Below are positions 8,897 through 17,144 of a stretch of 64,000 nt of DNA, piece after piece. Origin of the DNA: Streptomyces sp. NBC_00425. Lineage in GTDB: Bacteria > Actinomycetota > Actinomycetes > Streptomycetales > Streptomycetaceae. The notes beneath the pieces were generated by a model. That model saw only the letters and a program-made list of their open reading frames with translations, searched no databases and was not told where the DNA came from. The stretch covers positions 9,238,001 to 9,302,000 of the forward strand of contig NZ_CP107928.1 of the NCBI RefSeq assembly GCF_036030735.1. The letters run 5' to 3'. The position numbers and the translations under genes were made by a program. Position 1 is the stretch's first letter; each line of letters opens with the position of its first letter.

Positions 8897-10005
8897 GTGA
8901 CCTGGGCAAGACACTGGACGTCGCCCGCGAGGACCGCCTCCTCCTCGACGAGACATGCCGGCTCACCGACCGGCTCGCTGACTCCCTTGCCGACAACGGA
9001 TTCGCCCGGCACTTCGTGCCCGAGCGCTGGAACGGCGGCGCCGGCACCTTCACCGCGCTCCTGGACGCGGTCTCCGAGCTCGCCGAGACCTGTGCGTCCA
9101 CCGCCTGGTGCGCCGCGCTGTACGCGGCCCACGGCAGGCTCGCCGGCTATCTGCCCGAAGCCGGGCAGCGGGAGATCTGGGGCGAGGGCCCCGACGTGCG
9201 CGTGGCCGCGTCCGTCGTCCCGCCCCAGGGCAGCGCCGTCCGCGCGGACGGCGGCTGGCGTCTGACGGGCAGGTGGGCCACGGCCAGCGGCGTCGACCAG
9301 GCCGAGTGGCTGCTGCTCGCCTCCTGGGTGACGCAGGACCGCGACCCGGCCGGCGAGACGCGGGAGCACCGGATCTTCGCCGTGCGGCGCCACGAGATGA
9401 AGGTGCTGCGCACCTGGCGCCCGGTGGGACTGCGCGGCACCGGCAGCAACACGGTGGAGGGCGACGTCCTGGTCCCCGACCACCTCACCTTCACGCTGGA
9501 AGACCTGGGGCGCGTCCGGCCGCACGCCGCCCGCTGTCATAGCGTGCCGTTCTCCCTGGTGGCGTCCCTCATCTTCGCCGCGCCGGTGCTCGGGGCCGCC
9601 GAAGGGGCGTTGCGCACCTGGTGGGAGACGCAGATCCGGCGCGTGCGCCCCGGCGGCGGCACCGCCGTCCAGCCCCTGGTGCTGGCCAGGGCGTCGGCGC
9701 ACATCCAGGCGGCGCGACTGCTCCTCGAGCGTGTCGCGCAGCGCGCCGACCACGCGCCCGTGACGCCCGTGCTCGTCGCCGAGAACCAGCGTGACGTCAC
9801 GGTGGCCGTGGAACTCTGCGGCGCGGCCGTCGACGAGCTCTTCCATGCGGCGGGGCTCCGCGCGCTGGAGGAGGACGACGCACTCCAGCGCCACTGGCGC
9901 GACATCACCGCGGCCCGCACCCACGGCACCCTCAACGTCGGTTCGGCGGCCTCCGGTTACGCCGACGCTCTGCTCGCCGCGCGCGTGGGGGAGGAGGCCC
10001 GATGA
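8890..10005 (+). CDS. Acyl-CoA dehydrogenase-like flavoprotein, 371 aa
   Basis: The protein has the three-part acyl-CoA dehydrogenase/flavin hydroxylase layout: an N-terminal helical domain, a beta domain (RADGGWRLTGRWATASGVDQAEWLLLA, GLRGTGSNTVEGDVLVPD) and a C-terminal helical bundle ending HGTLNVGSAASGYADALLA. The GLRGTGS motif and the length resemble HsaA/DszC-type flavin-dependent oxygenases more than fatty acid dehydrogenases, where a catalytic Glu would be expected. GTG start overlaps the afsA-like gene, so it may tailor the butyrolactone (as oxidoreductases do in other signalling loci) or the cluster product. Confidence 0.85.
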   Translation: MLSDLGKTLDVAREDRLLLDETCRLTDRLADSLADNGFARHFVPERWNGGAGTFTALLDAVSELAETCASTAWCAALYAAHGRLAGYLPEAGQREIWGEGPDVRVAASVVPPQGSAVRADGGWRLTGRWATASGVDQAEWLLLASWVTQDRDPAGETREHRIFAVRRHEMKVLRTWRPVGLRGTGSNTVEGDVLVPDHLTFTLEDLGRVRPHAARCHSVPFSLVASLIFAAPVLGAAEGALRTWWETQIRRVRPGGGTAVQPLVLARASAHIQAARLLLERVAQRADHAPVTPVLVAENQRDVTVAVELCGAAVDELFHAAGLRALEEDDALQRHWRDITAARTHGTLNVGSAASGYADALLAARVGEEAR

Positions 10006-10166
10006 CCCGCCGGACACCTCCGCGCATCGATGTGCCCGGTGGGCCCCGGGTGGCGGTCGGCGACGATCCGGTCCTCGCCCCGTCGTGCGTCGCGCGGGGC
10101 AGGCGCTCCCTCGGCATCCGAACCCGTCCGCGCTCCGGGCGGAGCGCGCTGCTGCACGTGAGCTGA
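10002..10166 (+). CDS. Possible 54-aa ORF coupled to the flavoprotein gene
   Basis: An ATG overlaps the preceding stop (ATGA) and opens a 54-codon frame beginning MTRRTPPRIDVPGGPRVAVG. The overlap is the kind used for coupling in this cluster. Against it, the peptide is Arg/Pro/Gly rich with no recognisable structure, so it could be chance. Treat it as unproven. Confidence 0.25.
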   Translation: MTRRTPPRIDVPGGPRVAVGDDPVLAPSCVARGRRSLGIRTRPRSGRSALLHVS

Positions 10167-10216
10167 CTCGTCCTCGCCCGGTCGGCCATGGGCCGGCCGG
10201 GATCGGACAGGGAGAG

Positions 10217-10244
10217 AAACATACCTTTGGGAGGGTTTTTTGTT
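10217..10244. promoter_or_regulatory. ARE-like operator before the LuxR gene
   Basis: An AT-rich stretch in a GC-rich intergenic region reads AACATACC, then a GGGA centre, then GGGTTTTTTGTT. It resembles an imperfect ARE box, as found upstream of pathway regulators controlled by butyrolactone receptors. It lies about 80 bases before the regulator start. The right arm only partly matches the left, so binding needs testing. Confidence 0.6.
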
Positions 10245-10322
10245 CAGCAGCGGCAGATACGACGACCCGCCACCGCCGTCCCCGACCCCACCACGTTCCC
10301 CGTAGGAAGGCAGCAGACGGAC

Positions 10323-11309
10323 ATGAGCGCACCGAGCATCGGGCCACAGGCCCTGAGACTCTTCCAGTACGCCTCGGCCCGCAGCGACTGGACCGTCCGC
10401 AGTGCCTGCGAGCAACTCGACACCACCGTCGACGAGATCGAGCACGCCCGCGGTCAGCTGATCGGCCTGGGCCTCCTCGTCGAGTCGCCCGACGGCGCAC
10501 CGGCGGCCAAGGCCACCGCTCCCGAGGCCGCGCTGCTGCGGCTGCTCACCGCCGAGGAGGAGGCCACCGCCCGCCTGGCCGACCGGATCCGTCGCACCCG
10601 CGAGCAGATCGACGCGATGCGCGAGGTGTTCCTGCCGCTGCACGTCGCCCGCAGCGGCACGCTCGGCGACGAAGTGATCACCGGCGCCGACCGGATCGCG
10701 CGCGTGCTCGGGGACACCGCCGACATCGCGACCTCGGAGATCCTCAGCATGCATCCGGGGCCCGTGCGGCCGTCGGAGGTGCTCGCCGAGGGACTGCGTC
10801 GCGACGTGCAGGTCCTGGAGCGCGGCGTGACCATGCGCTGCATCCACCTGCGGCCGATGACCCGCATCGTCCACTCGATGAACCATCTGCAGGAACTGCG
10901 CTCCGCGGGCGCCCAGGTCAGGATCGCCAACATCGTGCCGTTCCGCTTCATCCTCGTCGACCGGGTGCAGGCCCTGGTGCCCGCGCTCCACACCAACGCG
11001 GCCAACGCCATGATGGTGCTGCGCGGCGAGGCCGTCACCGCCCTGCTGGTCAAGGTCTTCGAGATGTGCTGGGCCTCCTCGGTGCCCCTGGACGACACCG
11101 GCGCCGGTGAGGAACCCGGGCTCACCTCCCAGCAGTTGTGCGTGCTGCGGCTGATGTCCACCGGACGCAAGGACGAATCCATCGCCCGCGAAATCGGCGT
11201 GTCCGTACGGACGTTGCGTCGCGTCATGGCCGACCTGATGGCGCAGCTCGGCGTGCAGAGCCGCTTCCAGGCGGGAGTCAGGGCAGCGCGGACGGGCCTT
11301 CTCGACTAG
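10323..11309 (+). CDS. LuxR-type transcriptional regulator with TrmB-like N terminus, 328 aa
   Basis: The N-terminal 60 residues form a winged-helix-like segment (QALRLFQYASARSDWTVRSACEQL). A long helix follows (AEEEATARLADRIRRTREQIDAMREV), then a ligand- or dimerisation domain. The C terminus is a clear LuxR helix-turn-helix (LTSQQLCVLRLMSTGRKDESIAREIGVSVRTLRRVMADL). Such proteins often act as pathway activators in Streptomyces clusters. The ATG at 10323 follows AGGAAGG. The ARE-like box upstream suggests that it sits directly below the butyrolactone receptor in the regulatory chain. Confidence 0.88.
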   Translation: MSAPSIGPQALRLFQYASARSDWTVRSACEQLDTTVDEIEHARGQLIGLGLLVESPDGAPAAKATAPEAALLRLLTAEEEATARLADRIRRTREQIDAMREVFLPLHVARSGTLGDEVITGADRIARVLGDTADIATSEILSMHPGPVRPSEVLAEGLRRDVQVLERGVTMRCIHLRPMTRIVHSMNHLQELRSAGAQVRIANIVPFRFILVDRVQALVPALHTNAANAMMVLRGEAVTALLVKVFEMCWASSVPLDDTGAGEEPGLTSQQLCVLRLMSTGRKDESIAREIGVSVRTLRRVMADLMAQLGVQSRFQAGVRAARTGLLD

Positions 11310-11665
11310 GGCGCGGGCAGGCGTCGCCCGGCGGACGGGACTGTCGAACACGCCCAGGCCGCGGGGCAGGGCCGCGGCGCGATCCGAACGACGGGCCCCC
11401 GGCAGGGAACGTGGTGGGGGCGGGCGCGCCGGCCCCGGGCAAGGGGCGCGCGACGGGCGCCGCTCGGCCGGCCACCGCCCGCCCCGTGGCCCGGCGCCGC
11501 TCACTTCCGTGCCGCACCGCGCCCGGCGTGCGGCTCCGCGCCCTGCCCGCGTCGCCCTGTCCGCTACCGGCCACGCCGCAGGGTGCCGCGCCTGCGCTCT
11601 GGCGGCCCGCCTTCGCCGCTCACACGATGGGGTTCCGGCACAACGTCCGTGAGTCAGGAGCCCTC
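11310..11665. other. GC-rich intergenic region without a supported gene
   Basis: The frame of the next gene is open through this stretch, but its translation is low-complexity Arg/Pro/Ala. I see no operator. It presumably carries the promoter of the enolase-family gene. Confidence 0.4.
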
Positions 11666-12691
11666 GTGTTCGACCCCGCACTCCTCCGGTCCCTCACGGG
11701 CACCCCGATGCAGGTCCGTTGCGCCGTCGTGCCCGCCAGGCTGTCCGCCGCCGGTGCCGTGCCGGGCGCGAGCGGGTGGGCCGTACTGCGGGTGACCGTG
11801 CGCAACGCGGGCAGCGTCGGACAGGGCGAGGCAGCCCTGCGGCCTTCCCTGGACGCACACGGACCGGACGTCCTGCGCGACCAGTTCGCCTCCGCCAGGG
11901 GCGGCCTGGAACGGATGATCAGCCCCCTCCAACTGCCCGGGCTGCTCGCGCCGGGCCCCCTGCGCAGCGCCCTCGACTCCGCCCTGTGGGACCTGCTCGC
12001 CAAGCGCAGCGGACAGCGCGCGTGGGAGCTGCTGGGCATGCCGCCGCCACGACCGGTGCCCGCCGTCCGCACGGTCTCCCCGGTGGCGACCGAACTGCTG
12101 GAGCGGGAGCTGAAGGACGGCGAGGACTTCGCCTCCCTCAGGCTCGAGCTCGGCGCGGGCGGTCTCGCCGACGACCTGGCCAGGCTGACGGCCGTACGCC
12201 GACTGCGGCCCGACGCGTGGCTGATGGTCGACGCCCGCGGGGCCTGGGACGCCGACCGGCTCCAGGTGATGCTGCCGATCCTCCACGCCCACGGCGTGCG
12301 CATGCTCGAACAGCCGCTGCCGCAGACCCGGTCCGCTGTTCTCGCCGCGCTGCCGCGCCCCTTCCCGATCATCGCCTCCCTGACCCACGAGCAGAGCACC
12401 GACCTGGGGCGTCTCGGGGAGCGCTATGACGGCGTCAACCTCTCGCTCGACGCCGTGGGCGGCCTGACGGCGGCCCTGGGCATCATGGAACAGGCCGGTC
12501 AACGGGGTCTTGCCGTGCTGCTCGACTCGCCCCCCGCGACCTCCCTCTCCTGCGCGCCCGTGCTGCACGCGGCGGCGGGCGCCGACCATGTCACCCTGCC
12601 GCGGTGGCTGGACGCCTCGGGAGCCGGTGCCCCGACACTGCAAGGGGAGGGCGGGATGCTGATCCCGCCCTCCCCTGCGCTGTGGGGGTAG
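11666..12691 (+). CDS. Enolase-superfamily protein lacking the usual catalytic lysines, 341 aa
   Basis: The fold is that of the mandelate racemase/muconate cycloisomerase/dipeptide epimerase group: an N-terminal capping domain, then barrel strands with LMVDARGAWD (metal-ligand Asp) and MLEQPLPQ (metal-ligand Glu). In that group the second strand carries KxK and a later strand carries KxDK; here the corresponding stretches read LRLELGAGG and VNLSLDAVGG with no lysine. The start is a GTG at 11666 preceded by AGGAG; the longer open frame is not protein-like. It either does different chemistry, such as a dehydration or decarboxylation, or has a non-catalytic role. A hairpin overlaps its last codons. 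Confidence 0.8.
   Translation: MFDPALLRSLTGTPMQVRCAVVPARLSAAGAVPGASGWAVLRVTVRNAGSVGQGEAALRPSLDAHGPDVLRDQFASARGGLERMISPLQLPGLLAPGPLRSALDSALWDLLAKRSGQRAWELLGMPPPRPVPAVRTVSPVATELLERELKDGEDFASLRLELGAGGLADDLARLTAVRRLRPDAWLMVDARGAWDADRLQVMLPILHAHGVRMLEQPLPQTRSAVLAALPRPFPIIASLTHEQSTDLGRLGERYDGVNLSLDAVGGLTAALGIMEQAGQRGLAVLLDSPPATSLSCAPVLHAAAGADHVTLPRWLDASGAGAPTLQGEGGMLIPPSPALWG
12643..12676. terminator. Bidirectional terminator overlapping the enolase-family 3' end
   Basis: A perfect 15-base stem (AGGGGAGGGCGGGAT with its complement) and four-base loop lie within the last 16 codons. The small minus-strand ORF at 12714-12788 would also end into it, so it may serve convergent transcription. Confidence 0.8.
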
Positions 12692-12713
12692 GCCCTTGCC
12701 CGCGGGCCGCTCC

Positions 12714-12788
12714 TCAACCCCAGATCAGATCGTCGTCGCTGAGCCGGCGGATGACGACGGCAGTCGGTTCGACCATGGAATCACGCAC
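12714..12788 (-). CDS. Candidate small peptide gene, 24 aa
   Basis: A GTG with AAAGG eight bases upstream opens a frame of 24 residues containing MVEPTAVVIRRL and ending SDDDLIWG. An ATG four codons later would give 20 residues. The composition differs from the Arg/Pro/Ala shadows around it: an aliphatic stretch, two arginines, an Asp cluster and a C-terminal Ile-Trp-Gly. It is convergent with the enolase-family gene, ends into that gene's hairpin, and is divergent from the acyl-transfer synthase at 13068. It could be a peptide product, a scaffold for amino acid modification, or a leader ORF. I know of no family match. Confidence 0.4.
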   Translation of the reverse strand: MRDSMVEPTAVVIRRLSDDDLIWG

Positions 12789-13067
12789 AGGGATGACCTT
12801 TCATCAGGGAAGTCCGGACGCGTCGCAGCGTCTTCGTCAAAACTTTCGCATTCCACCTCCACCCCACGGCAAGCGGTGGAGCTGACCCAGAAGTGACGTG
12901 GCCCGAACCGGCCACGGGTCGCCGTTCCCGTGATTCCCCGAAGGCCGCCGACGCATACGGGTCATGGCCCCCAGGGGCCAGCGCAACCGGCCCTCCACGA
13001 CGTCGACTCCGCCTAACCTCACCGGTGTTGAGCTGCGCGAGCAGCATCGGGCGAGAAAGAGGACACG

Positions 13068-14249
13068 ATGTCAGTGAAAAAGGAATCACGCCGGGTCTCC
13101 ATTTTCGACACCACCCTCCGGGACGGCGAGCAGGCACCCGGAAACGCGATGACTCCACGTCAGAAACTCGAAATAGCACTGCGCATAGAGACGCTCGGCG
13201 CCGACTACATCGAATCGGGATTTCCGGCCTCCTCGCCCAGCGAGTTCCAGGCCACCCGGCTCATTTCCCGGAACCTGACCTCCGCGCGTTTCACCACGTT
13301 CTGCCGTGCCGTACGGTCCGATGTGGACACGGCCGTCGAGGCGGGCGGCGCCGACCGCCACCAGGTGCAGGTCATGGCCACCGGGAGCGACCTGCACCTC
13401 GCCCACAAACGGGGCATCAGCCGTGACCAGGCGGTCCACGAGGTCGCCGACACCGTCGCCCACGCCTACGCCCTCGGCGTCGAGGAGGTGTCCGTCGGCA
13501 TCGAGGACGCCAGCCGCGGCGAACTCGACCTGCTGCGCGCCATCACCCTGGGCGCCGTCGAGGCGGGGGCCGTGTGCTTCGCCGTCGCCGACACCTCCGG
13601 ATGCCACCTCCCCCAGGAGTACGGGGCGTTGATCACCGAGTTCCGCTCCTGGCTCCCGGACGGCGTCCGCGTCGCCACCCACTGCCACGACGACTTCGGG
13701 CTCTCCCTCGCCAACGCGGTCGCGGGCCTGACGGCCGGCGCCCACGAGGTGCAGGTCACGCTGGGCGGCATCGGCGAACGCGCGGGCAACACCCCGCTCG
13801 AGGAGGTGGCCGCGTTGCTGACCTACAAGGGCGCCCTGCTCGGTCTGCACACCGACATCGACGTGGCCGCCATGTACGAGGCCTACACCGCGCTGCGTGC
13901 GGCGATCGGACTGGAGGAACCCCGCAACAAGGCGATCTTCGGGACGTACGCCTTCGGGACGGCGGCCGGCATCCACCAGCAGGGCATGCTGCGCAACCCG
14001 GCGACGTACGAGTACGTGGAGCCGGCACGCTTCGGCCGTGAGCGCTCCCTGCTGATCGGACGGCACTCGGGCCGGGCCGTGCTGCGGCACATCCTCGACG
14101 AGCTGGAGATCGTCGTGAGCGAGGAGGACCTGGCGGGGCTCTACCGGACGCACATCGCCGAGCGCACCGGCGGCGACTGCGAGGACATCTCCGTCGTCAA
14201 GGCCCGCCTGGCCCGCGAACTGAAGACACGGCTGCCCGCTGCCGCCTGA
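13068..14249 (+). CDS. Homocitrate/isopropylmalate synthase-like DRE-TIM metallolyase, 393 aa
   Basis: These enzymes condense acetyl-CoA with a 2-oxo acid to a 2-substituted malate. The metal-binding signature DTTLRDGEQAPGNAM is at residues 14-28, and the second signature (THCHDDFGLSLANAVAGL) and GGIGERAGNTPLEEV follow. At 393 residues it lacks the C-terminal LeuA regulatory domain, so it resembles NifV/FrbC-type synthases and is probably not feedback-controlled by leucine. AGAGGA precedes the ATG. With LeuC/LeuD in the same cluster it would supply a chain-extension or alkylmalate unit; the 2-oxo acid used cannot be read from sequence. Confidence 0.9.
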   Translation: MSVKKESRRVSIFDTTLRDGEQAPGNAMTPRQKLEIALRIETLGADYIESGFPASSPSEFQATRLISRNLTSARFTTFCRAVRSDVDTAVEAGGADRHQVQVMATGSDLHLAHKRGISRDQAVHEVADTVAHAYALGVEEVSVGIEDASRGELDLLRAITLGAVEAGAVCFAVADTSGCHLPQEYGALITEFRSWLPDGVRVATHCHDDFGLSLANAVAGLTAGAHEVQVTLGGIGERAGNTPLEEVAALLTYKGALLGLHTDIDVAAMYEAYTALRAAIGLEEPRNKAIFGTYAFGTAAGIHQQGMLRNPATYEYVEPARFGRERSLLIGRHSGRAVLRHILDELEIVVSEEDLAGLYRTHIAERTGGDCEDISVVKARLARELKTRLPAAA

Positions 14250-14256
14250 GCGACGT

Positions 14257-14293
14257 CCGGGCCGGGGCCGGTCGCACGCCGGCCCCGGCCCGG
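14257..14293. terminator. Strong terminator hairpin
   Basis: A perfect 15-base GC stem (CCGGGCCGGGGCCGG and complement) with a seven-base loop begins eight bases after the metallolyase stop. It separates that gene from the downstream LuxR gene. Confidence 0.9.
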
Positions 14294-14300
14294 GCGTCTT

Positions 14301-14349
14301 GCGGCGCACGCAGTGAGAAAGGCGCACGCGGCGCACGCAGTGAGAAAGG
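14301..14349 (+). repeat. 22-base direct repeat carrying duplicated ribosome site
   Basis: A 22-base sequence containing CGCACGCAGTGAGAAAGG occurs perfectly at 14301-14322 and 14328-14349, a period of 27 bases. The second copy ends in the GAAAGGA ribosome site of the next gene, so the first copy is a duplicate Shine-Dalgarno region without a start codon. It looks like a recent tandem duplication. Confidence 0.9.
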
Positions 14350-14358
14350 AGACAGCGC

Positions 14359-15090
14359 GTGGAGATGACCGTGCGAAGCACCGAGAACGGCCGGGTCCTG
14401 CTGTACGAACCGGAGGCCTCCGATGTCAGCGTCCTGCTCGCCGACGCCGATCCGGTCTCCCGGCACGTCCTGGCGGGCGCCCTGGACGGAGCCGACGGGA
14501 TCACGGTGCTGGGCACCGCCGACAGCGGCCGGCCGCTGCATCGCTGGCCCCTGGACGGCGTCGACGTCGTCGTGCTCGCCGACGCCTTCCGGCCCCGGCC
14601 GGCCTCGCTCGTCCCCGGCCTGGTGCACAAGGGGGTGCGCGTGCTGCTCCTCGACACACGCTGGACGGCGCGGACCGTCGGGGACGCGCTCGCCGCGGGC
14701 TGCGCGGGAGTACTGGTCAAGGACCCGGAGATCGGCCGGCTCGCGGCCGCCGTACGGGCGGCGGCCGCCGGATACGTCGTGGTGTCGCCGGAGCTGGTGG
14801 GCCTGTGCCCGCCGCCGGGTCGCGCGACCACGATCCCGCCCGCGCGCCCGCGCGGCGACCGCTCGGTCGGCCTGCGGCTGCGCTCTTTGACCGAACGCGA
14901 GCGCGAGGTGCTCACGGTGCTCGCGGAGGGCCTGTCCACCCGGGAGGCGGCCAGGCGGCTCGACGTCACCCCGGCGACCGTCAAGAGCCATGTGTCGCAC
15001 GCGCTGGCCAAACTGTCCGTGCGCAACCGCCTGGAGGCGGTCCTGCTGATGCGCCAGGCACTCGACGAGGACCGCCCACCCTGGTCGTGA
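14359..15090 (+). CDS. Response-regulator-like LuxR/NarL transcription factor, 243 aa
   Basis: Residues 20-140 form a receiver-like domain (VSVLLADADPVSRHVLAGAL, then GVDVVVLADAF, AGCAGVLVKD). The C terminus is a LuxR helix-turn-helix (LTEREREVLTVLAEGLSTREAARRLDVTPATVKSHVSHALAKL). The usual phosphoacceptor Asp at the end of strand 3 is replaced by Ala in VVVLADAF, although Asp follows, so phosphorylation is doubtful. No sensor kinase is adjacent, which fits an orphan or atypical regulator acting within the cluster. GTG start. Confidence 0.88.
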   Translation: MEMTVRSTENGRVLLYEPEASDVSVLLADADPVSRHVLAGALDGADGITVLGTADSGRPLHRWPLDGVDVVVLADAFRPRPASLVPGLVHKGVRVLLLDTRWTARTVGDALAAGCAGVLVKDPEIGRLAAAVRAAAAGYVVVSPELVGLCPPPGRATTIPPARPRGDRSVGLRLRSLTEREREVLTVLAEGLSTREAARRLDVTPATVKSHVSHALAKLSVRNRLEAVLLMRQALDEDRPPWS

Positions 15091-15124
15091 CGGGTACGCG
15101 GGGGGACCGGCGCGCCCGGTGACG

Positions 15125-16132
15125 TCAGTCGCCCACGCGCCCGCGCACGCCGTCCAGCCAGCGGTCCGCGTGCCGCTCCGCAGCCGCCTCGTCGCGGAAG
15201 GCGTACGTCTTCAGCAGCCAGCGCTGCCGCGCCCGCGCCGCATCGTTGATCTCCATCTTGTCGCGGCTGTGCAGGCCGTCCTGGTTGGCGAAGACGAACA
15301 GGTCGCCGGTCCGGATGCGGTGACGGGTCTTGTCGGCCCGCACCAGCGCGTCCTTCAGCGCGAGCAGTGCGTCCTTCGCGGACTCGGGAGCACCGGGCGC
15401 GGCCGTCGTGCACGTGTCCAGGTAGCGGAAGCTGTGGTGGTTCTCCAGGATGGGGTGGACCTCGGAGACCGTCAGCTCCTTGTTGTTGTCCCGTGAGAAC
15501 ACGTCGAACGGCGTGACGAACTGCGCCGTCCTGAGCTGCCGTTGCTCCTCGTCCGTCAGATGCGCGAGCAGGTCGCGCCCGTCGACGAACCCGGTGTAGA
15601 TGAACTCGCCCTCGGGGCAGTGCATGCCGAGCAGCGAGATGAAGTCGGCCCGCACGGGATGGGCCGTGCGGTCGTTGTGGTACACGAGCTCGCTGTCGCT
15701 GAACCCCGTCTGCATCCCGCTGTAGCGGTTGATGGCGACGACGTCCGTGAAGAAGTCCCCGTCGAAACGTGTCGCGTAGGACAGCAGTGGCGTCTTGACC
15801 AGCTGGGCGAAGAGCTCCAGGAACGCCTCGCCGACGAACGTCTTCTTCCGCGCGTGCTTGTCCGCGACCGGGTCGTCCAGGTCCAGCAGCGGGATGTCCT
15901 CGTCCAGCGGGCAGTTGCGCAGCACGTGGGCGTCGGAGACGCCCGTCGAGCGGTCGGCCCGGACGCGCGCACAGACGCCGGCGAAGAAGGCGGGCACCTC
16001 GCCGCGCGCGATCACGTCGCCGACGGCGCGCGAGAACGCCTCGTAGTCCTCGTAGGGGCTCTTGACCACGGAGCGCAGCACCGCGGTCAGTTGCTCGCGC
16101 TCCGGCCCGGACAGTTCGTAGATGGGTTCCAT
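15125..16132 (-). CDS. Fe(II)/2-oxoglutarate-dependent oxygenase (clavaminate synthase/TauD-like), 335 aa
   Basis: This family hydroxylates or desaturates free amino acids (arginine and asparagine hydroxylases, clavaminate synthase). The iron ligands are visible as YHNDRTAHP (His-x-Asp) and the distal His in FANQDGLHSRDKME, with Arg for 2-oxoglutarate binding. The start ATG at 16132 follows the family N terminus MEPIYELSGPEREQLTAVLR. It is read away from the ArsR gene and lies on the opposite strand to the response regulator. Free amino acid substrates in the family agree with an amino-acid-based product; the actual substrate is unknown. Confidence 0.9.
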   Translation of the reverse strand: MEPIYELSGPEREQLTAVLRSVVKSPYEDYEAFSRAVGDVIARGEVPAFFAGVCARVRADRSTGVSDAHVLRNCPLDEDIPLLDLDDPVADKHARKKTFVGEAFLELFAQLVKTPLLSYATRFDGDFFTDVVAINRYSGMQTGFSDSELVYHNDRTAHPVRADFISLLGMHCPEGEFIYTGFVDGRDLLAHLTDEEQRQLRTAQFVTPFDVFSRDNNKELTVSEVHPILENHHSFRYLDTCTTAAPGAPESAKDALLALKDALVRADKTRHRIRTGDLFVFANQDGLHSRDKMEINDAARARQRWLLKTYAFRDEAAAERHADRWLDGVRGRVGD

Positions 16133-16243
16133 GCCCCGAGCCTCGCCGTCGCCGCGCCGTCGCACATCGGCCGTCGGAGGAGGCCCCCTCCACCGCCTCC
16201 GCCCCTGTGGCGTCGCGCCTCCACCGAAGTGGAGGCTGCCCGG

Positions 16244-17080
16244 TCACACGAACACGAGCCCGAGGGTCCGCTCCAGGCCGGCCGCGCCCTCGTCCGTCAG
16301 ATGCACCACGCGCGGCGCGGCGCCCCACCTCACCCAGCCGAGCGCGAACAGACGCGCCTTGAGCGCCGCGCCGAGCCCGCCCGCGAGGTGGTGCTGGTGC
16401 TCGCTCCAGTCGACGCAGTAGCGGACCGCCGGGCGGCGCGGCGGCAACCGGCCCGTGTCGACGCCCAGTTCGGCGAGAACCGACGGCGCCTCGTCGGACA
16501 GTTCGTAGACGAGGTCGCGGCCGTACGACGACGGCCTGTCCCGTACCGCCTCGGCGGGCCGGTGGATGCCGTCGTGGCCGGTGATCACCCCGTGGTCGAG
16601 CAGCGACTGCATCAGGGCGACGCCGAGCCGCCCGGCCAGATGGTCGTAGCAGGTCCGGGAGCGGTGCAGGGCGTTGGTGCGGCTGCTCTGCTTGAGGGAG
16701 GTGATGGCCAGCGGCGGGGCGATCAGGGCGAGCGCCTCCAGCGCGGCGCTCACGTCCGGCCCGAACAGGCGGAAGTAGCGGTGCCTGCCCCGCGCCTCGA
16801 CGGTGACGAATTCCGCCTCGACGAGCTTGGCGAGGTGCGCGCTGGCCGTGGCGGCGCCGACCCCCGCCTCGCCGGCCAGCGCGCTCGCCGGCAGGGCGCG
16901 GCCGTCGGCCAGGCACTTCAGGATGCGGGCGCGCGACGGATCGGCGACGAGGGCCGCGGCGCGGGCGATGTCGGTCTGGTGTTTGAGCGGCGCACCCGGC
17001 TGTTCGCCGGATGCGCGGCCGGGGTGCCGCGACGCGCCCGCGTCGCGGGCGGACGCCCTCGTGGTGCTGCTGTTCGGCAT
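16244..17080 (-). CDS. ArsR-type winged-helix repressor, 278 aa
   Basis: After a 30-residue variable N terminus the winged-helix domain reads IARAAALVADPSRARILKCLADGR and GVGAATASAHLAKLVEAEFV with the wing ARGRHRYFRL. The remaining 150 residues form an extra domain found in large actinobacterial ArsR proteins. There is no metal-binding CxC, so it probably senses an organic ligand. It is divergent from an MFS exporter, and an 8-base-arm inverted repeat lies between them, the classic arrangement for a repressor of an efflux gene. Confidence 0.88.
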   Translation of the reverse strand: MPNSSTTRASARDAGASRHPGRASGEQPGAPLKHQTDIARAAALVADPSRARILKCLADGRALPASALAGEAGVGAATASAHLAKLVEAEFVTVEARGRHRYFRLFGPDVSAALEALALIAPPLAITSLKQSSRTNALHRSRTCYDHLAGRLGVALMQSLLDHGVITGHDGIHRPAEAVRDRPSSYGRDLVYELSDEAPSVLAELGVDTGRLPPRRPAVRYCVDWSEHQHHLAGGLGAALKARLFALGWVRWGAAPRVVHLTDEGAAGLERTLGLVFV

Positions 17081-17100
17081 GACCCCACCGTACGACAACG

Positions 17101-17124
17101 ACACTTCGCCCGGTGACGAAGTGT
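17101..17124. promoter_or_regulatory. Probable ArsR operator
   Basis: Perfect inverted repeat ACACTTCG / CGAAGTGT with an eight-base spacer. It lies in the 64-base gap between the ArsR start and the MFS start, so it covers both promoters. Confidence 0.8.
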
Positions 17125-17144
17125 CCGGCGTCGATGCTCGTGAC

